Below, piece by piece: positions 49,712 to 59,007 of a stretch of 64,000 nt of DNA. Source of the stretch: Chryseobacterium angstadtii. GTDB lineage: Bacteria; Bacteroidota; Bacteroidia; Flavobacteriales; Weeksellaceae. The notes under the pieces were generated by a model, which did no database searches, was not told the DNA's origin, and was given only the letters and a program-made list of their open reading frames with translations. How positions within the stretch are numbered: the stretch's first letter is position 1; every line of letters starts with the position of its first letter. Position numbers and translations under genes: made by a program. The DNA lies in contig NZ_LFND01000003.1 of the NCBI RefSeq assembly GCF_001045465.1, forward strand, positions 806,001 to 870,000, written 5' to 3'.

Positions 49712-50077
49712 ATGAAAATTCAGAATTTAACAAAAGCGGAAGAACAGGTAATGCAGTATTTATGGAAACTGGAAAAAGGATTTCTGAAAGATGTTCTGGA
49801 CCTGTTTCCGGAGCCGAAACCTCATACGAATACCGTATCTACTATTTTAAAAGTCCTGAAAGACAAAGAATTCGTAGACTATAATGTATACGGAAGACAA
49901 CATGAATATTTTCCTTTGGTAACCAAAGAACAGTATTCCGGGAAGACCATGAAAAGTCTGGTGAAAAACTATTTTAAAGGTTCTTATAAAAGCGCTGTTT
50001 CTTTCCTTGTAGAAAAAAATGAAATGACGGTAGAGGATCTTGAAATGCTTCTGGACGAATTGAAAAAGAAAAACTAA
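49712..50077 (+). CDS. BlaI/MecI/CopY-family repressor
   Basis: This 121-residue winged-helix repressor shows the family start (LTKAEEQVMQYLWKLEKGF), the recognition region HTNTVSTILKVLKDKEFV, and the C-terminal dimer part. Members bind palindromic operators and are cleaved or released when the partner M56 peptidase is activated. The M56 gene starts 7 bp after it. Two matching palindromes flank its promoter, consistent with autoregulation. Confidence 0.95.
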   Translation: MKIQNLTKAEEQVMQYLWKLEKGFLKDVLDLFPEPKPHTNTVSTILKVLKDKEFVDYNVYGRQHEYFPLVTKEQYSGKTMKSLVKNYFKGSYKSAVSFLVEKNEMTVEDLEMLLDELKKKN

Positions 50078-50083
50078 CAGATC

Positions 50084-52027
50084 ATGGAAACTCTGCTTTT
50101 ATACTTTGGAAAAGTAATTCTAAGTTCTGGTGTAATGTTTTTGTATTACCAGTTGTCTTTAAAAGACAAGACATTTCATCACTACAACAGATTTTATCTG
50201 CTGGCTGCGATGGTGATATCGCTCCTGCTGCCCCTGATCAGGGTAGATGATTTTACGATAGAAGTAAACAGCGATGTATATATGCTTCTTGATAAGATAC
50301 AGAATTTTAACACAGAAAAAAATATAGACAATGGCTACATTTATCTTAGAATTGTTTTTTCAGCTTTGGGATTGGTTTCTTTCTATTTTTTAGGAAAACT
50401 CATCTTCGGAGTTCTGAAAATCCAACAACTAAAAAAACAGTTTCAAAAAGAAAGTTTCGACGGAATCAATTTTTACCGTACAGACTTGACTGAAGCTCCC
50501 TTTTCATATTTTAAAAATCTCTTCTGGAAAAATACCATCACCTTGAATTCTGATGTAGGAGAACAGATTTTAAAACATGAAATGGTCCACATAGAGCAGA
50601 AACACTCTTTCGATAAGATATTTATTGAAATTGTAACTTCTGTTTTCTGGTTCAATCCTTTTTTTCATATCATTAAAAGAGAGATCAGCCTGATCCATGA
50701 ATACCTGGCGGATAAAAAAGCCGTCAAACAATCGGACACCAAAGCATTTGCGCAGATGCTTTTAGCAAGCCACTTTTCCGGAACACAGTTGCCTGCTGCC
50801 AGTCCGTTTTTAAGTTCAAATCTAAAAAAACGACTCAAAATGTTACAAAAACCAAAAACCAAATTCGGGTATGCGCGTAGAATTTTTGCATTGCCGGTTT
50901 TATTTTCAGTAGCTTTTGCCTACATGGTAAATGCCAAGAACAAAGAAATTAAAGAAACAAATATAGCGATCGAGGAAGCCGTTTCTCAAATTAAAAAAGA
51001 CACCGTAAAACGTGAGAAAATTGAAAAAGTTGAGATTAAAGAGCCAAAATCGTTCAACGGATCCGTTAGTGAGAAAAAAATAACGGATCTTGGAAGGAAA
51101 ATTGAAGAAAAGAGTAAAGCTTTAAAAGATCTGAAGCCGGAAAGCAAAGAGTTTCAGCAGAAGATAGATGAAATCAGTGAACTTTCCGGAGAACTTGGAA
51201 AAATTACCAGCTCTGATGACTTTAAAGTAGCCATGAATTTTTCTACCGGAGAAGCTCAAAAGATAAATGAGTTCTTCAAATCCGATGAATGGAAGAATAA
51301 AACCAAAGCTCTTGAAAAGATGGGGGTGGAAATACCTGATCTGGCCAATTTAAATTTCAACTTTCAGGATGTTCCACAACCGCCCGCAGCTCCGAACGCT
51401 CCTAAAGTAAAAGTATACCGTTTCAATGATGTGGTTTCTCAATGGGGGCCTGCAACAGAAAAAGAAGCCAGAAAAGCGATGAAAGCAGGAAAAGCAGCCA
51501 GAAAGAAAGCCGAAAAGGCAAGCGCTGAAGCAATGGAGCTGAGCGAAAAAGCGAGGTTGAAAGGTGAAGAAGCAAGAAAGCAGGGAGAAATCGCAAGACA
51601 AAATGGCGAGTTTGCCAGAATTCAGGGCGAATCGGCAAGAATAGCCGGTGAAAAAGCAAGGATACAAGGCGAAAAAATAAGGATGGAAATCAATAAAAAG
51701 TTTTCCGGAAATACCGGAGGAAGTGTATTTTTCTATAGTGACAGCAATTTTGATAAGCTGAACAATAATACTAAACAAAGAACACTGGAAATGCAGGCGG
51801 ATTATATTAAAAGAGATTCAAAAGACGGGACTATTGCGATGAATGGGGTGAAGAAATTTAAGGTAATCGGTGGTTTGGACGACACCAAAATTTTCCTGGA
51901 CGGAAGAGAAATTACTAAAGATGAGATGGACGCCATTAAGCCTGAAACTATTGGCAGCATCACGATTAATAAACAAAGCGGTTTTAGTACCTCAAAGGGA
52001 GAAATAAGAATTCAGACTAAAAAATAA
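50084..52027 (+). CDS. M56 family (BlaR1-like) metallopeptidase with coiled-coil and plug-like end
   Basis: This 647-residue membrane protein has four N-terminal hydrophobic segments and the zinc motif HEMVHIEQKH (near 166), as in BlaR1/MecR1 peptidases. The extracytoplasmic part after the last membrane helix (near 275-295) has a long Lys/Glu-rich helical region. It contains about six heptads of the type xARxxGE (near 505-545), and a C-terminal TonB-plug-like domain (GGLDDTKIFLDGREIT, SITINKQSG). It should sense an envelope signal and signal to BlaI. The ligand is unknown; beta-lactam is possible but not shown. Confidence 0.92.
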   Translation: METLLLYFGKVILSSGVMFLYYQLSLKDKTFHHYNRFYLLAAMVISLLLPLIRVDDFTIEVNSDVYMLLDKIQNFNTEKNIDNGYIYLRIVFSALGLVSFYFLGKLIFGVLKIQQLKKQFQKESFDGINFYRTDLTEAPFSYFKNLFWKNTITLNSDVGEQILKHEMVHIEQKHSFDKIFIEIVTSVFWFNPFFHIIKREISLIHEYLADKKAVKQSDTKAFAQMLLASHFSGTQLPAASPFLSSNLKKRLKMLQKPKTKFGYARRIFALPVLFSVAFAYMVNAKNKEIKETNIAIEEAVSQIKKDTVKREKIEKVEIKEPKSFNGSVSEKKITDLGRKIEEKSKALKDLKPESKEFQQKIDEISELSGELGKITSSDDFKVAMNFSTGEAQKINEFFKSDEWKNKTKALEKMGVEIPDLANLNFNFQDVPQPPAAPNAPKVKVYRFNDVVSQWGPATEKEARKAMKAGKAARKKAEKASAEAMELSEKARLKGEEARKQGEIARQNGEFARIQGESARIAGEKARIQGEKIRMEINKKFSGNTGGSVFFYSDSNFDKLNNNTKQRTLEMQADYIKRDSKDGTIAMNGVKKFKVIGGLDDTKIFLDGREITKDEMDAIKPETIGSITINKQSGFSTSKGEIRIQTKK

Positions 52028-52035
52028 GTACCATT

Positions 52036-52070
52036 AAGCTTTGTCAGTTGATATTGGCAAAGCTTTTTTA
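52036..52070 (+). terminator. Intrinsic terminator after M56 gene
   Basis: AAGCTTTG (52036-52043) pairs with CAAAGCTT (52058-52065), followed by T residues. It partly separates the M56 gene from the GLPGLI genes. Confidence 0.8.
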
Positions 52071-52083
52071 TTAAAATCAAATT

Positions 52084-52971
52084 ATGAAAACTAAACTTTT
52101 ATTTTTTTTACTTCTGGGAATATGGGCCGGCGCTCAGACCAACAGATTCTTTTATGATTACAAATACATCGCAGATTCTACCAATAGAGCAGAGGTGAAA
52201 AGTGATATTATGCTTTTGGATATAGACAAAAACGGATCGAAATATTACAGCCATGAAAAATTTATTTCAGATTCCACCACAAAAGCAGACATCGCAAAAC
52301 AAGTGAAAGGCGGATTTGGCGGAAATATCAGTATCAAGAAAAATATAAAACCGGGGACCATTTTTACAAGTGTCACTAAGAAGTATCCCGATTACAGCAT
52401 GTCTTTTTCTGAAAAAATAGGAAATACAACCTATAAAGTAGCTGAAGACCAGAAGCCGGAATGGAAAATTCTTCCGGATAAGGAAAAAATAGGGGAATAC
52501 AATACACAAAAAGCCACCACAAATTTTGGAGGAAGAAGCTGGACCGCTTGGTTTTCAACAGATATTCCTTTTCAGGACGGACCTTATAAATTTTATGGAT
52601 TGCCGGGACTTATCGTAAAAATTGAAGATAAAACAGGCTCCCATATCATGACTTTAATAGGAAACAAGAAAACAGAAGCTGCTTCAGATGAAGATATTCA
52701 AATACCGGGGCTGACGATGGTTGGTATTGGCGGAAAAGAAATTGAAATCAATAAAAAGCAGTTTAAAAAAGCCTGGAAAGACTATCTCACAGATCCTACC
52801 AAAGATATGAAACAAATGATGAGTACACTTCCTGCGGGTGCTGTTGTTAATATGAAAAATCAGGATGGAAAAAGCATAGATATGAATGAGATGTATAGGA
52901 ATATGGAGAAAAGAGCAAAAATAGAAAGAGAAAAAAACAACAATAAAATAGAACCGGAACTCTATAAGTAG
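52084..52971 (+). CDS. GLPGLI family protein 1
   Basis: This 295-residue secreted protein has a signal peptide ending near 19. The family signature is visible in WTAWFSTDIPFQDGPYKFYGLPGLIVKIED (about 155-185). Nearby segments include EWKILPDKEKIGEYNTQKATTNFGGRSW. The C-terminus is charged and Lys-rich. The function of the family is not established to my knowledge. The gene follows the M56 gene by 56 bp and is followed by its own terminator. It is paralogous to 53067-53933. Confidence 0.92.
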   Translation: MKTKLLFFLLLGIWAGAQTNRFFYDYKYIADSTNRAEVKSDIMLLDIDKNGSKYYSHEKFISDSTTKADIAKQVKGGFGGNISIKKNIKPGTIFTSVTKKYPDYSMSFSEKIGNTTYKVAEDQKPEWKILPDKEKIGEYNTQKATTNFGGRSWTAWFSTDIPFQDGPYKFYGLPGLIVKIEDKTGSHIMTLIGNKKTEAASDEDIQIPGLTMVGIGGKEIEINKKQFKKAWKDYLTDPTKDMKQMMSTLPAGAVVNMKNQDGKSIDMNEMYRNMEKRAKIEREKNNNKIEPELYK

Positions 52972-52992
52972 CAAACCGTTTCTACATGATAA

Positions 52993-53030
52993 AAAACAGG
53001 GTGATTTTCGAAGTCACCCTGTTTTCTTTT
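52993..53030 (+). terminator. Intrinsic terminator after GLPGLI 1
   Basis: A 12-bp stem (52993-53004 with 53014-53025) is followed by a T-rich tail. Confidence 0.88.
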
Positions 53031-53066
53031 TATTATATTCAATACTTAAAACTTTAAACCTAAATC

Positions 53067-53933
53067 ATGAATAAATCCCTTTTTTTATTCTTCCTGTTAT
53101 CAGGATTGCTTTTCTACGCACAAAACCAGCGTTTTACTTACGAATATAAATACAAAATAGATTCTACAGCGCAAGACAAAACAGAAACCGAACTGATGAT
53201 TCTGGATGTAACTCCAAAAGGGTCAAAGTTCTACAGTAAAGACTTTTATGAATCGGATTCTCTGATGAAGGCAGCTATAGGAAAGCAGGTTAAAAATGGG
53301 AATACAGATTTTGATTTTTCAGGATTTAAATTCAAAGGGAAAGTAAGATACAGTGTTGAAAAGACGTACCCTGCGTATTCCATAAATTTCTTTACAACAC
53401 TCGGTTCAGATGAATATATGGTACAGGATGGCAGAACACAGAACTGGAAAATACTTCCGGAGAGAGAAAAAGTAGGAAATTTTACCGCACATAAAGCTGT
53501 ATGTAATTTCGCAGGAAGAAAATGGACAGCATGGTTTACAACAGATCTTCCGATTCAGGACGGGCCGTATAAATTTCATGGTTTGCCGGGATTAATTGTG
53601 AAAATTGAAGATGCTAGTCTTACCTACACTTTCGAATTGAAAGGAATTAAAAAACTTCCGAATACCTACGACTGGAAAAGTACAAAAGATAAAGAACGCT
53701 ACAACCCTCTGATTACTCTGAATGAAGTCAAGTATAAAAAAGCATTTAATGATTTCCGTGCAGATCCCATGAAAAGCGAGAGACAGATGCTGGCACAGGG
53801 CATTATTATTGAAGAAAGAGATGACTCCGAAAAACTTATAGATCCCGAGAAATCAAGAAAAGAACAGGAAAAAAAGATGAAAGACAGGATCAAAAAAGAA
53901 AATAATCCTATAGAACTTGATCTTTTAAAATAA
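53067..53933 (+). CDS. GLPGLI family protein 2
   Basis: This 288-residue secreted protein has a signal peptide (MNKSLFLFFLLSGLLFYAQ) and the motif WTAWFTTDLPIQDGPYKFHGLPGLIVKIED. It aligns with GLPGLI 1 throughout and has the same charged C-terminus. It shares the BlaI/M56 neighbourhood, so it is probably induced by the same signal (inference). A bidirectional terminator follows. Confidence 0.92.
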   Translation: MNKSLFLFFLLSGLLFYAQNQRFTYEYKYKIDSTAQDKTETELMILDVTPKGSKFYSKDFYESDSLMKAAIGKQVKNGNTDFDFSGFKFKGKVRYSVEKTYPAYSINFFTTLGSDEYMVQDGRTQNWKILPEREKVGNFTAHKAVCNFAGRKWTAWFTTDLPIQDGPYKFHGLPGLIVKIEDASLTYTFELKGIKKLPNTYDWKSTKDKERYNPLITLNEVKYKKAFNDFRADPMKSERQMLAQGIIIEERDDSEKLIDPEKSRKEQEKKMKDRIKKENNPIELDLLK

Positions 53934-53940
53934 AAAAATA

Positions 53941-53970
53941 AAATCCCGAAACGAAAGCTTCGGGATTTTT
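53941..53970. terminator. Bidirectional terminator
   Basis: AAATCCCGAA (53941-53950) pairs with TTCGGGATTT (53959-53968), with A and T flanks, between convergent genes. Confidence 0.85.
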
Positions 53971-53991
53971 ATATCTGAATAACTCTGATGA

Positions 53992-54645
53992 TTAAGCCAG
54001 TTTCTGAGAATCTGCAACAAACTGAGCCAGTCCGCTGTCAGTTAAAGGGTGCTTTAATAAACTCAAGATCGGAGGAAGTGGAGACGTAATAACATCTGCT
54101 CCGATTTTAGCACAGTCGATGATATGCATAGAATGACGGATAGATGCAGCAAGGATCTCCGTTTCATACATATAGTTATCGAAAATTAATCTGATTTCCT
54201 GGATAAGACCTAATCCGTCTGTAGAAATATCATCCAATCTTCCCAGGAAAGGAGAAACATAAGTTGCTCCCGCTTTAGCCGCTAAAAGAGCCTGTCCAGC
54301 AGAGAAAATAAGCGTACAGTTGGTTTTGATCCCTTTATCGGAGAAATATTTTAAAGCTTTGATCCCGTCTTTAATCATTGGGATTTTTACCACAATATTC
54401 GGGTGGATTGCTGCCAATTCTTCCCCTTCTTTGATCATTTCTTCATACGTGGTAGAAAGTACTTCAGCAGAAATATCTCCGTCTACAAGCTCGCAGATTG
54501 TTTTATAATGGTTTTTAATGGCTTCGCTCCCCTGAATTCCTTCTTTTGCCATTAATGAAGGGTTGGTAGTTACACCATCTAAAATTCCAAGGTCTCTTGC
54601 TTCCTTAATCTGCTCTAAATTGGCTGTGTCAATAAAAAATTTCAT
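53992..54645 (-). CDS. fsa: Fructose-6-phosphate aldolase / small transaldolase
   Basis: This 217-residue cytosolic enzyme is of the small transaldolase/FSA type. Landmarks are [10 protein letters not shown] at the start, GVTTNPSL near 24-31, the Schiff-base Lys in VVKIPM near 86, and [15 protein letters not shown] near 130. Whether it acts as transaldolase or as aldolase cannot be decided by eye. A minus-strand TATCTTTG (54669-54676) precedes it. Confidence 0.93.
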   Translation of the reverse strand: MKFFIDTANLEQIKEARDLGILDGVTTNPSLMAKEGIQGSEAIKNHYKTICELVDGDISAEVLSTTYEEMIKEGEELAAIHPNIVVKIPMIKDGIKALKYFSDKGIKTNCTLIFSAGQALLAAKAGATYVSPFLGRLDDISTDGLGLIQEIRLIFDNYMYETEILAASIRHSMHIIDCAKIGADVITSPLPPILSLLKHPLTDSGLAQFVADSQKLA

Positions 54646-54668
54646 TTTGTTTGATAGATTTATTATTG

Positions 54669-54676
54669 CAAAGATA
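54669..54676 (-). promoter_or_regulatory. Promoter -7 element for fsa
   Basis: Minus-strand TATCTTTG matches TAnnTTTG, 23 nt before the start codon. Confidence 0.5.
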
Positions 54677-54816
54677 AGGAATCCCTTTGTGAGTGGAAAA
54701 TTTTAATTTTGATAGATGGCCAAAAGCCAAAAGCTAGAAGCTGGAGGATTTTCAGGACACGTAATAACAACTACACCCCGCATCCCGAAACCGGCACCCA
54801 ATTCACCCCAAAACAC

Positions 54817-54824
54817 TATATTTG
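54817..54824 (+). promoter_or_regulatory. Promoter -7 element for YdeI-like gene
   Basis: TATATTTG matches TAnnTTTG and ends six bases before the ATG at 54831, which implies a leaderless or near-leaderless transcript. Confidence 0.5.
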
Positions 54825-54830
54825 TTAAAC

Positions 54831-55319
54831 ATGAAAAACAACAGTTTTACAGCCGTCCTTGACATTATAGGAATTAATCCTTTTGTTTTTGTTCCTGAAG
54901 AGATTTTATATGAAATCTTTGAGGCAGCGGGGAAGGATAAAAGTCCTATTGCCGTAAAAGGAACGGTGAACGGGAAAGAGTTCAGACAGAACCTGATGAA
55001 ATATTTAGGGGAATGGAGACTGTATGTCAATATGATTATGCTGAAAGATTCTCCCAAAAGAATTGGTGAAATGATTGAAATTTCGGTTGAATTTGATGAT
55101 GCAGACAGAACCATTTCCATTCACCCCAGGCTGGATGAAGCAATTAAAGGAAGTCCAATAGCGACCCGTAATTTTGAAAACCTGATTCCGTCAAGAAGAA
55201 ACGAGCTGATCCGCTATATCAGTAATCTGAAAACAGAAGCCAGCATAGAACGGAATATTGAAAAAATTATGCGGCACCTTCGTGGCGAAACAGATTTCTT
55301 TGGAAAAAGAATTGAATAA
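54831..55319 (+). CDS. YdeI/OmpD-associated family protein (DUF1905-like)
   Basis: This 162-residue soluble protein has a DUF1905-like beta-domain in its first 95 residues (VFVPEEILYEIFEAAGKDKSPIAVKGTVNGKEFR...). A helical YdeI-type end follows (HPRLDEAIKGSP, LIPSRRNELIRYISNLKTEASIERNIEKIMRHL). I chose 54831 over a TTG at 54822, which lies inside the -7 element. YdeI-like proteins are poorly understood, and some are linked to stress or bacteriocin resistance. Confidence 0.88.
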   Translation: MKNNSFTAVLDIIGINPFVFVPEEILYEIFEAAGKDKSPIAVKGTVNGKEFRQNLMKYLGEWRLYVNMIMLKDSPKRIGEMIEISVEFDDADRTISIHPRLDEAIKGSPIATRNFENLIPSRRNELIRYISNLKTEASIERNIEKIMRHLRGETDFFGKRIE

Positions 55320-55478
55320 AATAAATTGCTCAACTCAAAGCTGAAGATAAAGCTATATTTTTTTCACACAAAGTTTGATTTTGATACCAAACTTGTTTAA
55401 ACTTCTTTGTTGCAAAAAGCGAAAAGACGCAAAATCAGAAACTTTCAGCGAGGTCCTTTGAACTAAATGAATTTTCAT

Positions 55479-55511
55479 AAAAAAGCCCTTAAAAGCATAA
55501 CTTTTAAGGGC
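55479..55511 (-). terminator. Intrinsic terminator after TPR gene
   Basis: An 11-bp stem (55485-55495 with 55501-55511) is followed on the minus strand by T6. Confidence 0.88.
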
Positions 55512-55538
55512 CACCCATGTTCGGGATTTTTGTTTTTA

Positions 55539-56105
55539 CTATGAATTTAAAGCTTTGCTCAGTTTCACAGCATCCTGATTGGTAGGATCATACTGGATCG
55601 ACTTAGCAATGTGTTCTTTTGCTTTATCACGGTTGGTCTGTTGTTCTGCAAAAGCTAAGTAAAAATAGGCATAAGCCAGATTCTTCTTATTTTGCTCTAC
55701 TTCTTCCGGTTTTATAGTGGCTATGTATTTCTCATAAGCAATTTTGGCATTGGCATCATCTTTAGCAGATTGATAGGCATAAGCCTGACTGTAATAAGAT
55801 GGAGCCCAATCCGGTAACAATACGGAGATTTTTTTCCAGGTATCAATCGCATTGGTCCAGTCTGAAGCTTCCTGGTATGCTGTAGCCAATTTTGCCAGTG
55901 ATTCTGCATCCTTTGGATTGGCTTCAATTTGTTTTTTAAGGCCTTCGATAGTTGGGTTACCTGCTTGTTGCTGAGTGGTGGTGGCAGCTGCAGCGGTATT
56001 AGCAGTACTATCTGTTTGAGTGGTCTGTGCATTAGCCAAACCGGCACTTCCTACAAGTATTAATCCTAAAAATAGGTTCTTAATATTAATTTTAGTCATT
56101 TTCAT
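55539..56105 (-). CDS. TPR-repeat exported protein
   Basis: This 188-residue protein has a signal peptide (MKMTKINIKNLFLGLILVGSAGLANAQ). A low-complexity Thr/Ala/Gln stretch follows, then about three tetratricopeptide-type units (ESLAKLATAYQEASDWTNAIDTW, SYYSQAYAYQSAKDDANAKIAY, NLAYAYFYLAFAEQQTNRDKAKEH). It is probably periplasmic or surface-attached and a protein-protein scaffold. The partner is unknown. Confidence 0.9.
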   Translation of the reverse strand: MKMTKINIKNLFLGLILVGSAGLANAQTTQTDSTANTAAAATTTQQQAGNPTIEGLKKQIEANPKDAESLAKLATAYQEASDWTNAIDTWKKISVLLPDWAPSYYSQAYAYQSAKDDANAKIAYEKYIATIKPEEVEQNKKNLAYAYFYLAFAEQQTNRDKAKEHIAKSIQYDPTNQDAVKLSKALNS

Positions 56106-56228
56106 ATTCTTACATTTTAAAATTCTAAATACTAAAATTCAATAATAATTCCACAAGCGCCTAAATTTTAGAAGCATTAAGTTTTTTTAGAAAATATTAA
56201 CGGAACCCTACTTTTTTTTAGCTTAATT

Positions 56229-56259
56229 TTTGATTCGTTGGTGATTGAGTTTATCTTTG
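56229..56259 (+). promoter_or_regulatory. Consensus promoter of pepE
   Basis: TTTG (56229-56232), 19 nt, TATCTTTG (56252-56259) exactly fits the Bacteroidetes promoter. Confidence 0.75.
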
Positions 56260-56300
56260 TCTATTGAAATTTTTATTAATCATCAACATCATTTCCTTTT

Positions 56301-56993
56301 ATGAATATCATATTGGCTTCAACTTCCACACTTTTCGGTGGAGAATATCTGGAATACTTAAAAGAAGAATTAATACAACTGTATCAAGGGATCGACGAGA
56401 TTATTTTTGTTCCTTTCGCGAGACCCGGGGGCATTTCTCACGAAGACTATACAGCAAAGGCCCGCTCTTTTTTTGAAACCATTCATATTAAAGTAAAAGG
56501 TCTTCACGAATTTGAAAATAAAACAGAAGCTCTGAACAACGCTCAGGGATATTTTACGGGAGGTGGAAATACCTTTCTGCTGGTGAAAACTTTACATGAA
56601 GAAGGGCTTATGTCTGTCCTTAAAAATAATGTGGAAGCCGGAAAAGCTTATCTTGGATGCAGCGCCGGAAGCAATATTGGAGGTCAGAATATGAAAACGA
56701 CGAATGATATGCCTATTGTGTATCCGCCAAGTTTTGATTGTATGGGACTGGTTCCGTTTAACCTGAATCCGCATTATCTGGATCCCAATCCTGATCTGAA
56801 ACACAACGGTGAAACCAGAGAAACAAGAATCAGAGAATTCCTGACTCAGAACGATATGAAGGTTGTTGGTCTTCGTGAAGGAAATTGGATCAGAAGAATT
56901 GGAGACACCATCACCGTGGAAGGCAGTGAGCTGACCAGAATTTTTGAGAAAGATAAAGAGCCTTATGAAATAGAAGCGGGAACATCAATCTAG
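56301..56993 (+). CDS. pepE: Dipeptidase E (peptidase E, S51 family)
   Basis: This 230-residue cytosolic enzyme cleaves Asp-Xaa dipeptides. Peptidase S51 landmarks are visible: FARPGGISHEDY (near 34), the FTGGGNTF segment (near 88), the Ser nucleophile in GCSAGSN (near 119), and the NLNPHYLDPN region (near 155) with the His. Its length is typical. A strong consensus promoter precedes it. Confidence 0.95.
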   Translation: MNIILASTSTLFGGEYLEYLKEELIQLYQGIDEIIFVPFARPGGISHEDYTAKARSFFETIHIKVKGLHEFENKTEALNNAQGYFTGGGNTFLLVKTLHEEGLMSVLKNNVEAGKAYLGCSAGSNIGGQNMKTTNDMPIVYPPSFDCMGLVPFNLNPHYLDPNPDLKHNGETRETRIREFLTQNDMKVVGLREGNWIRRIGDTITVEGSELTRIFEKDKEPYEIEAGTSI

Positions 56994-57011
56994 TACTTTT
57001 AAAATTATTTC

Positions 57012-57572
57012 GTGTTTAAAGGATTATTCATCTGTGTCTTTTTATTTTTTGGAATTTGTAAATCGCAAGTCCCAATGATTTCTGATGAAGAAATGTATGA
57101 TGTTATTAATTATGTTATTAAGGTAAAAACTGAACATATTAAAAATATAAAAGTTATTACGGAAGATATAAACTATAAGGCTAATCAAAATGATGATTAT
57201 TTTCTAAACAGTAAAATATTAAAAAATGACTTTAATCAAAAAGATATCAAATCACTAAGACGGCAATACGAAGATTCTAGAGGATTCATACTTAATCCAA
57301 AATATATCCAAAATTTAAGGATTGTGCATAAAGATAAATTATTGGCATATAAATCAGAAGGAAAATATTTTTGGGATGAGTTTAATAAAAAGCATGGGAA
57401 TTCATCTTTTATGTTTGTTGGCAAACCTTTATTTTCATTGGATAAGTCCAAGGTAATTATAAGCTACGGTCATTATTGTGGTAGTTTATGTGGAAACGGA
57501 GAAAGAATATTGCTGAAAAAAATAAATGGGATCTGGACTTTAGAAAGAATATTATCAGGTTTCATAAGTTGA
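57012..57572 (+). CDS. Hypothetical secreted protein
   Basis: This 186-residue protein starts at GTG 57012, 18 bp after the pepE stop, with a hydrophobic signal segment (MFKGLFICVFLFFGICKSQ). The mature part is Lys/Asn/Tyr-rich, more AT-rich than its neighbours, and has two Cys in HYCGSLCGNG near the end. No family is recognised. Confidence 0.8.
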   Translation: MFKGLFICVFLFFGICKSQVPMISDEEMYDVINYVIKVKTEHIKNIKVITEDINYKANQNDDYFLNSKILKNDFNQKDIKSLRRQYEDSRGFILNPKYIQNLRIVHKDKLLAYKSEGKYFWDEFNKKHGNSSFMFVGKPLFSLDKSKVIISYGHYCGSLCGNGERILLKKINGIWTLERILSGFIS

Positions 57573-57581
57573 TGGGATTGA

Positions 57582-57613
57582 TTTGAATTAAGGCAGAATC
57601 TTTTCTATATTTG
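57582..57613 (+). promoter_or_regulatory. Consensus promoter of dacB
   Basis: TTTG (57582-57585), 20 nt, TATATTTG (57606-57613), 16 nt before the start codon. Confidence 0.7.
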
Positions 57614-57629
57614 AATAAATAAGCTTGTA

Positions 57630-59000
57630 ATGAAAAAAACACTTGCAGTTTTTGTACTGTCGGTTCAAATACTATCTGCTCAGAATATGGCGCAGAAACT
57701 GGATAAAGCCACCAAAGACCTTATGGATTCTTCGGGTGCGGTTTCGTCCGGATTATCATTTTATGTAGCTGATGAAAATGGGGCATTTATCTACGAATAC
57801 CAAGGAAATAAAGGTCTTTCAACAGCTTCTACCCAGAAAATTTTCACGGCGGGTGCTGCTCTTGAAACATTAGGGAAAAATTATACCTTTAAAACAATGG
57901 CAGGCTATTCCGGAAATATTTCTTCGGGTATCCTGAACGGAGATTTTGTAATCAGTTCAAACGGAGATCCTACTCTTGGAAGCTGGAGGTATGATGCGTA
58001 CAAACCTGAAAATTTTAAAAAGAAATTAATGGAAGCGATCAACAGTTCCGGGATAAAAAAAATCTCGGGGAATCTGGTGATTGATGATTCTTACTTTGAC
58101 CATCAGACAATTCCCGGAGGATGGCCATGGGACGATCTCGGCAATTATTACGGAGCAGGAGTATGGGGAACAAACTGGAGGGAAAATCAGTTTGATATCA
58201 ATATCAGCGGAACTGAATTCAAAGGGTTTTCTTATCCGCTGGAAAATATAAAATGGCTGAATGATCTTAAGGCAGGCGGTAATTCAGACCAAAGCCTGAT
58301 TTTTACAGCTCCCCATTCCGATGTGGCATTAATAAACGGGACATTGCCCGCGGGGAAAACCGTTACTGTTTCCGGGGCAGTACCTAATCCGCCTTTACAG
58401 CTGGGAACTGAGGTTCGGCAATGGCTGAAAGAGGCAGGAATTGAGATTTCAGGGAAAGTAATTACGGGTTCACAGCTTGAATTAGAAGGAAAACAGGCTA
58501 CCGGAGCTCCGAAAAATGTAATTCTTACTTATCAGTCGCCGACTTTGGATAAAATCGTGTACTGGTTTTTGAGGAAAAGTGTAAACCTTTATGGAGAAAC
58601 TTTAATTAAAGCTTTAGGGAAAGAAAAAAAGGGAAATTCCAGTTTTAAAAGTGGAATTGCTTTTTTAAAAGAATTCTGGAAATCGAAAGGAATCAATCCG
58701 AATATGATCAATTTTGCCGACGGAAGCGGACTTTCTCCCCAAAATTATGTGGCTGCAAAAGCGGAAGTCCAGGCTCTGCTGTATGCCGGAAAACAACCCT
58801 GGTTTGATGCTTATTACGATGGTTTTCCCGTTCAGGATAACGGAATGAAGATGAAAAGCGGAACCATGAGAGATACGAAATCTTTTGCAGGCTATCACAC
58901 GGCGAAAGACGGAAAAAAATATGTATTTTCAATTATCATTAATAACTATCAGGGAAGTGGAAATGCAGAACTGCAGAAAATTCTGAATGTTTTAAAATAA
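57630..59000 (+). CDS. dacB: D-alanyl-D-alanine carboxypeptidase/endopeptidase (PBP4 type)
   Basis: This 456-residue exported penicillin-binding protein of peptidase family S13 trims peptidoglycan peptides. The signal peptide ends near 18. The Ser nucleophile and Lys are S67 and K70 in STQK. The SxN motif is in SGLSPQN near 370, and the KSGT motif is near 410. It is upstream of the sensor kinase gene with 7 bp between, so they may be co-transcribed. Confidence 0.95.
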   Translation: MKKTLAVFVLSVQILSAQNMAQKLDKATKDLMDSSGAVSSGLSFYVADENGAFIYEYQGNKGLSTASTQKIFTAGAALETLGKNYTFKTMAGYSGNISSGILNGDFVISSNGDPTLGSWRYDAYKPENFKKKLMEAINSSGIKKISGNLVIDDSYFDHQTIPGGWPWDDLGNYYGAGVWGTNWRENQFDINISGTEFKGFSYPLENIKWLNDLKAGGNSDQSLIFTAPHSDVALINGTLPAGKTVTVSGAVPNPPLQLGTEVRQWLKEAGIEISGKVITGSQLELEGKQATGAPKNVILTYQSPTLDKIVYWFLRKSVNLYGETLIKALGKEKKGNSSFKSGIAFLKEFWKSKGINPNMINFADGSGLSPQNYVAAKAEVQALLYAGKQPWFDAYYDGFPVQDNGMKMKSGTMRDTKSFAGYHTAKDGKKYVFSIIINNYQGSGNAELQKILNVLK

Positions 59001-59007
59001 AAAAGCT

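Noticed and set aside
50473-51778. Long minus-strand frames inside the M56 gene
   Set aside because: They are antisense shadows with Phe/Leu/Ser/Arg-rich low complexity that mirrors the Lys/Glu-rich coding strand.
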